A stretch of DNA of 64,000 bases from Pandoraea anapnoica (GTDB lineage: Bacteria; Pseudomonadota; Gammaproteobacteria; Burkholderiales; Burkholderiaceae), in the NCBI RefSeq assembly GCF_902459765.1, contig NZ_CABPSP010000014.1, forward strand, positions 1 to 64,000, in the 5' to 3' direction. Of the stretch, positions 56,858 through 64,000 are shown in pieces. Position 1 is the stretch's first letter, and each line of letters starts with the position of its first letter. Below the pieces are notes generated by a model, which ran no database searches, was not told the DNA's origin, and worked only from the letters and a program-made list of their open reading frames with translations. Both the position numbers and the translations under genes were made by a program.

Positions 56858-59458
56858 ATGATGAACACCGAATACCGTAAATCCCTGCCCGGGACGTCGC
56901 TCGATTACTTCGACGCCCGTGCTGCTGTCGAGGCCATTGCTCCGGGCGCGTACGACACGCTGCCGTACACCTCACGCGTGCTGGCCGAAAACCTCGTGCG
57001 TCGCTGCGATCCGGCGGCGCTGACCGATTCGCTCAAGCAACTGATCGAGCGACGTCGCGACCTCGATTTCCCGTGGTTCCCTGCACGTGTGGTGTGCCAC
57101 GACATCCTCGGTCAGACGGCGCTCGTTGACCTCGCCGGTCTGCGCGACGCCATTGCGGCGCAAGGCGGCGACCCGGCGCTGGTCAACCCGGTGGTGCCGA
57201 CCCAACTGGTGGTCGATCACTCGCTGGCCGTCGAATGCGGCGGCTTCGATCCCGATGCGTTCGCGAAGAACCGCGCCATCGAAGATCGCCGTAACGAAGA
57301 CCGCTTCGACTTCATCAACTGGACGAAGAAGGCGTTTCGCAACGTCGACGTGATTCCGCCGGGCAACGGCATCCTGCACCAGATCAATCTGGAGCGCATG
57401 AGCCCGGTGATTCAGGTGGCGGACGACGTCGCGTACCCCGACACGCTCGTGGGCACCGATTCGCACACGCCGATGGTCGATGCACTGGGTGTGATCGCGA
57501 TTGGCGTGGGCGGGCTGGAAGCGGAAAGCGTGATGCTCGGGCGCGCGTCGTGGATGCGCTTGCCGGACATCGTCGGTGTGGAACTCACGGGCAAGCCGCA
57601 ACCGGGCATTACCGCGACCGACATCGTGCTCGCACTGACCGAATTCCTGCGCAAGGAAAAGGTTGTGTCCGCCTATCTGGAATTCTACGGTGAAGGTGCG
57701 GCGAACCTCACGCTGGGCGACCGCGCGACCATATCGAACATGGCGCCGGAGTTCGGTGCGACGGCGGCGATGTTCTACATCGACGCGCAAACCATCAAGT
57801 ACCTGAAGCTCACCGGCCGCGACGACGCGCTCGTCGCGCTGGTCGAGACCTATGCGAAGCAAACCGGTTTGTGGGCCGACACGCTGACGAAGGCCGAGTA
57901 TGAGCGCGTGCTGACGTTCGATCTGTCGAGCGTGGTGCGCAACATCGCCGGTCCGTCGAACCCGCACAAGCGTGTGCCGACGAGCGAACTCGCCGCACGC
58001 GGTATCAGCGGCACGGTGGAGAACGAACCGGGGCTGATGCCTGACGGCGCGGTCATCATCGCCGCCATCACGAGTTGCACGAACACCAACAACCCGCGCA
58101 ACATGATCGCGGCGGGTCTGTTCGCGCGTAACGCCAACCGGGCGGGTCTCGTGCGCAAGCCGTGGGTCAAGAGTTCGCTCGCGCCCGGTTCGAAGGCCGT
58201 CACGCTGTATCTGGAAGCGGCCGGTCTTCTTCCGGAACTGGAGGCGCTCGGCTTCGGCGTGGTCGCTTACGCGTGCACGTCGTGCAACGGCATGTCGGGT
58301 GCGCTCGATCCGGTGATCCAGAAGGAAGTCGTCGAGCGTGACTTGTACGCGACGGCCGTGCTCTCGGGCAACCGCAACTTCGACGGCCGCATCCACCCGT
58401 ACGCAAAGCAGGCGTTTCTCGCCTCGCCGCCGCTGGTGGTGGCTTACGCCATTGCCGGGACCATCCGCTTCGATATTGAGAAGGACGTGCTTGGTGTCGA
58501 CGCCGAGGGCAAGCCGATCAGGCTCGCCGACCTGTGGCCGAGCGACGAAGAGATCGACGCCATCATTGCGAGCAGCGTCAAACCGGAGCAGTTCCGCCGT
58601 GTGTACGAGCCAATGTTTGCCGCTTCGGTGGATCACGGCGAGCGGGCCGAACCGCTGTACGACTGGCGCGAGATGAGCACGTACATCCGGCGTCCGCCGT
58701 ACTGGGAGGGGGCGCTTGCCGGTGAGCGTACGCTGCGCGGCATGCGTGCGCTGGCCGTACTGGGCGACAACATCACGACCGACCACCTCTCGCCGTCGAA
58801 TGCCATCATGGCCGACAGCGCAGCGGGCGAGTACCTCGCGAAAATGGGCCTGCCGGAAGAGGACTTCAACTCGTACGCCACGCACCGAGGCGATCACCTC
58901 ACGGCGCAGCGCGCCACGTTCGCCAACCCAACGCTCAAGAACGAGATGGTCGTGGTCGACGGAGAGGTCAAGGCAGGGTCGCTCGCGCGCATCGAGCCGG
59001 AAGGCCAGGTGACGCGCATGTGGGAGGCCATCGAGACGTACATGGCACGCAAGCAGCCACTCATCGTGATTGCCGGGGCCGACTACGGTCAGGGGTCGTC
59101 GCGCGACTGGGCGGCGAAGGGCGTGCGTCTGGCGGGCACCGAAGCCATCGTCGCGGAGGGCTTCGAGCGCATTCACCGCACCAATCTCGTCGGCATGGGC
59201 GTGTTGCCGCTGGAATTCAAGTCGGGTACGAACCGCAAGACGCTGGGCATCGACGGCAGCGAGACGTTCGATGTGATTGGCGAGCGCACGCCGCGTGCCG
59301 ACCTGACGCTGGTCATCCACCGCAAGAACGGTGAGCGTGTCGACGTCCCGGTGACGTGCCGTCTCGACACAGCCGAAGAAGTCTCGATTTACGAGGCGGG
59401 CGGGGTGCTCCAGCGCTTCGCGCAGGACTTTCTGGAATCGTCGCAGGCAGCCGCCTGA
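56858..59458 (+). CDS. acnD: Fe/S-dependent 2-methylcitrate dehydratase AcnD
   Basis: Aconitase-like enzyme of 866 residues that dehydrates 2-methylcitrate to 2-methyl-trans-aconitate. The [4Fe-4S] ligands are Cys407, Cys473 and Cys476 ('SCTNTNNPRN', 'CTSCNG'). C-terminal swivel block 'GADYGQGSSRDWAAKG'. The operon position before prpF sets it apart from housekeeping AcnA. The start is ATG 56858 or the adjacent ATG 56861; neither has a strong ribosome-binding site. Confidence 0.94.
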   Translation: MMNTEYRKSLPGTSLDYFDARAAVEAIAPGAYDTLPYTSRVLAENLVRRCDPAALTDSLKQLIERRRDLDFPWFPARVVCHDILGQTALVDLAGLRDAIAAQGGDPALVNPVVPTQLVVDHSLAVECGGFDPDAFAKNRAIEDRRNEDRFDFINWTKKAFRNVDVIPPGNGILHQINLERMSPVIQVADDVAYPDTLVGTDSHTPMVDALGVIAIGVGGLEAESVMLGRASWMRLPDIVGVELTGKPQPGITATDIVLALTEFLRKEKVVSAYLEFYGEGAANLTLGDRATISNMAPEFGATAAMFYIDAQTIKYLKLTGRDDALVALVETYAKQTGLWADTLTKAEYERVLTFDLSSVVRNIAGPSNPHKRVPTSELAARGISGTVENEPGLMPDGAVIIAAITSCTNTNNPRNMIAAGLFARNANRAGLVRKPWVKSSLAPGSKAVTLYLEAAGLLPELEALGFGVVAYACTSCNGMSGALDPVIQKEVVERDLYATAVLSGNRNFDGRIHPYAKQAFLASPPLVVAYAIAGTIRFDIEKDVLGVDAEGKPIRLADLWPSDEEIDAIIASSVKPEQFRRVYEPMFAASVDHGERAEPLYDWREMSTYIRRPPYWEGALAGERTLRGMRALAVLGDNITTDHLSPSNAIMADSAAGEYLAKMGLPEEDFNSYATHRGDHLTAQRATFANPTLKNEMVVVDGEVKAGSLARIEPEGQVTRMWEAIETYMARKQPLIVIAGADYGQGSSRDWAAKGVRLAGTEAIVAEGFERIHRTNLVGMGVLPLEFKSGTNRKTLGIDGSETFDVIGERTPRADLTLVIHRKNGERVDVPVTCRLDTAEEVSIYEAGGVLQRFAQDFLESSQAAA

Positions 59459-59469
59459 GGAGAGCTGTG

Positions 59470-60666
59470 ATGGCGCATCAGCCACAAATTCGCATTCCCG
59501 CCACGTACATGCGTGGCGGCACGAGCAAGGGCGTGTTCTTCCGCTTGCAGGACCTGCCCGCCGCCGCGCAGACGCCCGGTCAGGCCCGCGACGCGTTGCT
59601 CATGCGCGTGATCGGCAGCCCGGACCCGTATGGCAAGCAGATCGACGGCATGGGCGGCGCGACGTCGAGCACCAGCAAGACGGTCATCATCGCCAGGAGC
59701 GAGCGGCCGGGGCACGATGTGGACTACCTGTTCGGGCAAGTCTCCATCGACCAGAAGTTCGTCGACTGGAGCGGCAACTGCGGCAATCTGTCGGCGGCCG
59801 TCGGCCCGTTCGCGATCAGCGGCGGACTGGTGGACCCGGCGCGCGTGCCGCGCGATGGCGTGGCCGTCGTTCGCATCTGGCAGGCCAACATCGGCAAGAC
59901 GATCATCGCCCATGTGCCGATGACGGACGGTGCGGTGCAGGAAACGGGCGACTTCGAACTCGACGGCGTGACGTTCCCGGCCGCCGAAGTGCAGCTCGAA
60001 TTTCTCGACCCGGCCGCCGAAGAAGAGGGTGATGGCGGTGGTGGTGCCATGTTCCCGACCGGCAATCTCGTCGACGATCTCGAGGTGCCCGGCGTGGGCA
60101 CGTTCAAGGCGACGATGATCAATGCGGGCATCCCGACCATCTTCCTTAACGCCGAAGAGATCGGTTACAAGGGCACCGAGTTGCAGGACGCCATCAACAG
60201 CGATCCGAAGGCGCTTGCCATGTTCGAGACGATTCGCGCGCACGGCGCGATTCGCATGGGACTGATCAAGGATGTGTCGGAAGCGGCCACGCGCCAGCAC
60301 ACACCGAAGGTCGCGTTCGTGGCGAAACCGGCGGGCTACACGGCGTCGAGCGGCAAGGCGGTGAATGCCGGAGATGTCGATCTGCTCGTGCGCGCGATGT
60401 CGATGGGCAAGCTGCATCACGCGATGATGGGCACGGCGGCCGTGTGTATCGGCGCGGCGGCCGCGATTCCGGGGACGCTCGTGAATCTGGCGGCGGGCGG
60501 CGGCGAGCGTAACGCGGTACGCTTCGGTCATCCGTCCGGCACATTGCGTGTCGGGGCAGAGGCTAATCAGGAAGGCGGTGAATGGACGGTCACGAAGGCC
60601 ATCATGAGCCGCAGCGCGCGTGTGCTGATGGAAGGCTGGGTGCGCATTCCGGGAGATGCCTTCTGA
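59470..60666 (+). CDS. prpF: 2-methylaconitate cis-trans isomerase PrpF
   Basis: Product of 398 residues. It isomerises the trans product of AcnD to 2-methyl-cis-aconitate so that an aconitase can finish the conversion. Family blocks are '[16 protein letters not shown]' at the N-terminus, '[16 protein letters not shown]', and '[15 protein letters not shown]' (the Cys region of the diaminopimelate-epimerase-like fold). GAGGAG precedes ATG 59470. It begins 11 bases after acnD. Confidence 0.95.
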   Translation: MAHQPQIRIPATYMRGGTSKGVFFRLQDLPAAAQTPGQARDALLMRVIGSPDPYGKQIDGMGGATSSTSKTVIIARSERPGHDVDYLFGQVSIDQKFVDWSGNCGNLSAAVGPFAISGGLVDPARVPRDGVAVVRIWQANIGKTIIAHVPMTDGAVQETGDFELDGVTFPAAEVQLEFLDPAAEEEGDGGGGAMFPTGNLVDDLEVPGVGTFKATMINAGIPTIFLNAEEIGYKGTELQDAINSDPKALAMFETIRAHGAIRMGLIKDVSEAATRQHTPKVAFVAKPAGYTASSGKAVNAGDVDLLVRAMSMGKLHHAMMGTAAVCIGAAAAIPGTLVNLAAGGGERNAVRFGHPSGTLRVGAEANQEGGEWTVTKAIMSRSARVLMEGWVRIPGDAF

Positions 60667-60715
60667 CCGGACGCGGGTCCGGTACCGAACCGTCTCACCT
60701 CACAGGAGGTCGTCA

Positions 60716-62173
60716 ATGTCCGCAGGTGCTTCGAACGTTGCGAATGTGCGCCCCTCGCCCGACAAAGTCCTCACGGACATTGCCGACTACGTCCTGACCT
60801 ATGAGATCCGCAGCGATCTCGCCTTCGACACCGCACGCAACTGTCTCATCGACACGCTTGGTTGCGGTTTCGAAGCGCTCTCCTATCCCGCGTGTACCAA
60901 ACTGCTCGGCCCCATCGTGCCGGGCACCGTCGTGCCCAACGGCGCGAAGGTGCCCGGCACGCCATATCAACTCGATCCGGTACAGGCCGCGTTTAGTCTG
61001 GGCGCGATGATTCGCTGGCTCGACTTCAACGACACGTGGCTGGCGGCCGAGTGGGGACATCCGTCGGATAACCTTGGCGGCATTCTGATGACGGCCGACT
61101 GGCTCTCGCGCACGGCCGTCGCGCAGGGCCAGCCACCGCTGACGATGCGTCATGTGCTCGCTGCGATGATCAAGGCGCACGAAATTCAGGGATGTCTGGC
61201 GCTGGAGAATTCGTTCAATCAGGTCGGGCTCGATCACGTGGTGCTGGTCAAAGTGGCGTCGACGGCGGTCGTCGGTGAAATGCTGGGCCTGTCGCGCGAC
61301 GAGCTGATCGATGCGCTCTCGCTGGCGTTCGTCGACGGGCAGAGCCTGCGCACGTATCGTCATGCGCCGAACACCGGCAGCCGCAAGTCGTGGGCGGCAG
61401 GCGATGCGACGAGCCGTGCGGTGCGTCTCGCGCTTATGGTGCGCACCGGCGAGATGGGCTATCCGTCGGTGCTCACGGCAAAGACGTGGGGCTTTTATGA
61501 TGTGCTGTTCAAGGGCAAGCCGTTCGCATTCCAGCGGCCTTACGGGGCGTATGTGATGGAGAACGTGCTGTTCAAGATTTCGTTTCCGGCCGAGTTTCAC
61601 GCGCAGACGGCTGCGGAGGCGGCGATGACGTTGCATCGACAGTTGCTGGCGACGGGGCGTAGCGCGCAGGACATCCGCTCGGTGAAGATTCGCACGCACG
61701 CGGCGGCGATTCGCATCATCGACAAGCAGGGGCCGCTCTCCAACCCGGCGGACCGCGATCACTGCATCCAGTACATGGTGGCCGTGCCATTGCTGTTCGG
61801 AAGGTTGACGGCTGCCGACTACGAAGACGATGTGGCGGCCGACCCGCGCATCGATGCATTGCGCGCGAACATTGTGTGCGAGGAAGATCCGCAATTCACC
61901 CGCGACTATCACGATCCCGACAAGCGCTCGATTGCCAACGGCCTGACCGTCACCCTGAACGACGGTACGGTGCTCGACGAAGTACTTGTGGAGTACCCGA
62001 TCGGGCATCGACGACGCCGTGACGAAGGCATTCCGTTGCTGGTGGAGAAGTTCAGAACGAATTTGGCGCGCCGCTTCGCCGCGCGGGCGCAGGTGCGCAT
62101 TCTCGACGTGGCGCTGGACCAGCAACGGCTCGAAGCCATGCCCGTCCATCAGTTTGTGGACTTGATGGTGTAA
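60716..62173 (+). CDS. prpD: 2-methylcitrate dehydratase PrpD (MmgE/PrpD family)
   Basis: Product of 485 residues, the same length as enterobacterial PrpD (483). The family blocks '[14 protein letters not shown]', '[21 protein letters not shown]' and '[13 protein letters not shown]' are present. PrpD is a metal-independent, cluster-free dehydratase giving 2-methyl-cis-aconitate directly, so the operon codes two parallel routes for one step. CAGGAGGT precedes ATG 60716. Last clear gene of the operon. Confidence 0.94.
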   Translation: MSAGASNVANVRPSPDKVLTDIADYVLTYEIRSDLAFDTARNCLIDTLGCGFEALSYPACTKLLGPIVPGTVVPNGAKVPGTPYQLDPVQAAFSLGAMIRWLDFNDTWLAAEWGHPSDNLGGILMTADWLSRTAVAQGQPPLTMRHVLAAMIKAHEIQGCLALENSFNQVGLDHVVLVKVASTAVVGEMLGLSRDELIDALSLAFVDGQSLRTYRHAPNTGSRKSWAAGDATSRAVRLALMVRTGEMGYPSVLTAKTWGFYDVLFKGKPFAFQRPYGAYVMENVLFKISFPAEFHAQTAAEAAMTLHRQLLATGRSAQDIRSVKIRTHAAAIRIIDKQGPLSNPADRDHCIQYMVAVPLLFGRLTAADYEDDVAADPRIDALRANIVCEEDPQFTRDYHDPDKRSIANGLTVTLNDGTVLDEVLVEYPIGHRRRRDEGIPLLVEKFRTNLARRFAARAQVRILDVALDQQRLEAMPVHQFVDLMV

Positions 62174-62186
62174 AGGGGCAACGGGC

Positions 62187-62387
62187 ATGACGTGCGTTCA
62201 GACGATAGGAAAGGCGCTGTTCGACGCCGGTTGGACGAGTCGCATCAACGTAGCCCACTTCATGGCTGACCCGATGACGCTAGACGGTGCCTGGCGTCAG
62301 TGGCGGCGCCAGATGCCAGTGCTTTACAACGTCGAAGCCGCATCGTCTGGTACTGTGGACCTCCATCGAAATCCACGTAACCAATGA
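62187..62387 (+). CDS. Doubtful 66-aa reading frame before the kinase gene
   Basis: ATG 62187 to TGA 62387, one base before the GTG of the next gene, which would suit translational coupling. The protein (MTCVQTIGKALFDAGWTSR...) has no recognisable family or signal, and codon third positions are mixed. It may be only the leader of the kinase gene. Confidence 0.25.
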   Translation: MTCVQTIGKALFDAGWTSRINVAHFMADPMTLDGAWRQWRRQMPVLYNVEAASSGTVDLHRNPRNQ

Positions 62388-62388
62388 A

Positions 62389-63210
62389 GTGTCGGACTCC
62401 GTTTTCGAACCCTATATCCAACGCTGGCACCTGACGCCGGACGGCGCACCTTTCGCGTCGCTCGGCGGACTTCTGCTGCCCGTGCATCGGGCCGGTACGC
62501 CCGCGATCCTCAAGATTTCGCGCTCCCCTGAAGAAGTCGCGGGCGGTCAGCTCATGGCATGGTGGCAAGGCGATGGCGCGGCGCCCGTGCTTGAGATCGA
62601 AGGCGAGGCGTTGCTGATGGTCCGGGCGCAGGGTGAGGCCTCGCTCACGCAGATGGTCAGGGACTGCCGAGACGACGATGCGACACGAATTCTGTGCGAA
62701 ACGGTGGCGCATTTACATCGGCCGCGTCTGGCGCCTGGACCGGCGCTAACACCGCTTCCCGAGTGGTTCCACTCGCTGCTCAATCTTCCGGAAAATTCAC
62801 CGGACGTTCTGAAACGTAGTGCTCAGACTGCCCGCATGCTGCTCGACACGACGACGCATACCGTCGTGCTGCATGGTGATATCCACCATGCCAATGTGCT
62901 CGACTTCGGCACGAGGGGCTGGCTCGCCATCGACCCGAAAGGGCTTCGCGGCGAGCGCGGTTTCGACTACGCGAACCTCTTCTGCAATCCCGATGTAGAG
63001 ATGGCGCGCAAGCCCGAAGTCTTCGCCCGACGCGTCGACATCGTGACGCGAACGGCCGCCATCGACCCGCGACGTCTACTGCAATGGGTGCTGGCGTGGG
63101 CGGGACTATCGGTCGTCTGGATGCTCGAGGACGACCACGGGCAGCTTAATGGGGAGGCCGAAGGCCGTCTGGACGTCGCGCGACTGACGGCTGCCGCGCT
63201 GGACGCCTGA
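62389..63210 (+). CDS. Aminoglycoside phosphotransferase-family protein, APH(6)-like
   Basis: Product of 273 residues from GTG 62389. It starts 'DSVFEPYIQRWHLTPDG', as APH(6)/StrB and the chromosomal 'hydroxyurea phosphotransferase' proteins do. The Brenner motif 'VVLHGDIHHANVLD' carries the catalytic Asp, and 'IDPKGLRGERGFDYAN' supplies the metal-binding Asp. ATP-dependent O-phosphorylation of streptomycin is the activity of the best known relatives, but chromosomal members often have other or unknown substrates, so resistance should not be assumed. The start has no clear ribosome-binding site. Confidence 0.82.
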   Translation: MSDSVFEPYIQRWHLTPDGAPFASLGGLLLPVHRAGTPAILKISRSPEEVAGGQLMAWWQGDGAAPVLEIEGEALLMVRAQGEASLTQMVRDCRDDDATRILCETVAHLHRPRLAPGPALTPLPEWFHSLLNLPENSPDVLKRSAQTARMLLDTTTHTVVLHGDIHHANVLDFGTRGWLAIDPKGLRGERGFDYANLFCNPDVEMARKPEVFARRVDIVTRTAAIDPRRLLQWVLAWAGLSVVWMLEDDHGQLNGEAEGRLDVARLTAAALDA

Positions 63211-63220
63211 TCGCTTCATC

Positions 63221-64000
63221 TCACTGCGCTGAAGCTTCGTTATCCGCCACGCCAGCGTTGCGGCGAACGCCACCCACCCAGTGAAGCGCGAGGGCCAGCA
63301 CGCCGAGCGCAATGCCCAAGCTTACGACGCCCGTCCATCCGAAGCGCGCCATCAGCCATCCACTCACTGTCGCACCCACTGCGCCGCCAAAGAACGTCGC
63401 CGTCATATAGAGACTGTTGATTCGCCCTTGCGCTTTCGGGTCGACCGCGAAAGCGCGCGTCTGATTGGACACAAGACCTGCCTGCACGCCGATGTCTAGC
63501 ACGATCACCCCGATCACGAGCCACGCCAGCGAGGCGTTCGCACCTCCGAGCAGCACGTAGCTGAGCGTGACGATCCCGATGCTCACCCCGACCACACCGC
63601 GCGGCCCCAGCTTGTCGGTCGCGCGTCCACCAAACGACGCAGCGAATGCACCGGCCGCGCCGATGATGCCGAATGCGCCCGCCCACGCGCTGCCGAGATG
63701 CCAGGGCCCGTCGGCGAGCAGTGCCGCCAGATTTACCCAGAACGCGTTGAAGCAGGCCCAGAGCAGCGCCTGAATCATCATCGACTCGCGCAGGGGACGA
63801 TGGTCGCGAGCCAACGGCCACAGGGACGCCAGCAGACGGCCATACGAAAGATCGGTGCTGGGACGCCCCTTCGGTAACAACATCGCGGCGGCGATCCACA
63901 CCGGGATCATGAAGGCCGCTTCCACGCCGTAGACGGCGCGCCATCCGAACCCTTCACCGACAATGCCCGCAATCGTTCGTCCGAGCAGAATCCCGATCAT
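63221..64000 (-). CDS. MFS transporter (C-terminal part, cut by the window edge)
   Basis: At least 259 residues; the start lies beyond position 64000. Visible parts are the end of the first six-helix bundle ('GWRAVYGVEAAFMIPVWIAAAML'), the central loop and helices 7-12 ('GRATDKLGPRGVVGVSIGIVTLSYVLLGG', 'GRINSLYMTATFFGGAVGATVSGWLM'). It resembles the YdhP/AraJ-like DHA1 group often annotated as arabinose or drug efflux. It is convergent with the kinase gene, ten bases apart. Confidence 0.85.
   Translation of the reverse strand: MIGILLGRTIAGIVGEGFGWRAVYGVEAAFMIPVWIAAAMLLPKGRPSTDLSYGRLLASLWPLARDHRPLRESMMIQALLWACFNAFWVNLAALLADGPWHLGSAWAGAFGIIGAAGAFAASFGGRATDKLGPRGVVGVSIGIVTLSYVLLGGANASLAWLVIGVIVLDIGVQAGLVSNQTRAFAVDPKAQGRINSLYMTATFFGGAVGATVSGWLMARFGWTGVVSLGIALGVLALALHWVGGVRRNAGVADNEASAQ

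Noticed and set aside
56972-59485. An 837-residue minus-strand open frame
   Set aside because: Antisense of acnD; the aconitase motifs on the plus strand leave no doubt.

Overview
The window is a GC-rich chromosomal segment from a betaproteobacterium of the family Burkholderiaceae. Gene content, codon bias and the recognisable protein sequences fit Pandoraea or a close relative of Burkholderia; the genus is an inference from remembered similarity, not from a search. About 45 complete protein genes, one tRNA, an integrated-element remnant and several clear regulatory sites can be supported.

1-16 kb is core genome. It holds a sulfurtransferase (sseA), an EamA permease and a Rieske oxygenase on the minus strand. 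These are followed by the isoprenoid set xseB-ispA-dxs, then folE2, tsaD, a flavoprotein, and the macromolecular-synthesis cluster yqeY-dnaG-rpoD ending in a tRNA-Ile2 (CAU). The RpoD has an unusually long Lys/Ala/Thr-rich N-terminal extension.

16.1-19.35 kb is a small genomic islet. The 3' half of the tRNA is repeated 3.2 kb downstream as a 47-bp direct repeat with one mismatch (att sites). Between the copies lie a wrecked tyrosine integrase and two co-directional genes for exported proteins of unknown function. The ancestral tRNA terminator appears to sit stranded beyond the distal repeat. From 19.4 to 20.4 kb the DNA is degraded: a 65-aa ORF, a short tandem repeat and an AhpD/carboxymuconolactone-decarboxylase remnant with an internal deletion.

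20.4-31 kb is signalling and metabolism. Two chemoreceptors have sigma-28-like promoters and flank a GFA-family protein. Then come a CoA-transferase with a divergent LysR gene, a CSS-EAL phosphodiesterase, a small unknown protein and a Pro/Tyr/Ala-rich lipoprotein. At 31.15-31.21 kb the minus strand carries a strong candidate small RNA, about 60 nt, CU-rich with anti-Shine-Dalgarno motifs and a textbook terminator.

31.6-49.5 kb is accessory catabolism and transport. It includes an aromatic-acid MFS transporter, a Bcr/CflA drug transporter, a self-sufficient CYP116B-type P450 with a divergent IclR regulator, and a Fur-box-controlled gene possibly related to phosphopantetheinyl transferases. 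A peptide-binding protein follows, then a four-gene MFS-SDR-IlvD-HIBADH operon with a divergent LysR gene, a lipoprotein, an SDR and a GlxA-type AraC regulator.

49.9-64 kb starts with a secreted protein containing 55 consecutive glycines, an orphan MetQ-type binding protein and a 53-aa membrane protein. The complete 2-methylcitrate (propionate) locus follows: prpR, then a consensus sigma-54 promoter driving prpB-prpC-acnD-prpF-prpD. The window ends with an APH(6)-like kinase and the 3' part of an MFS gene.
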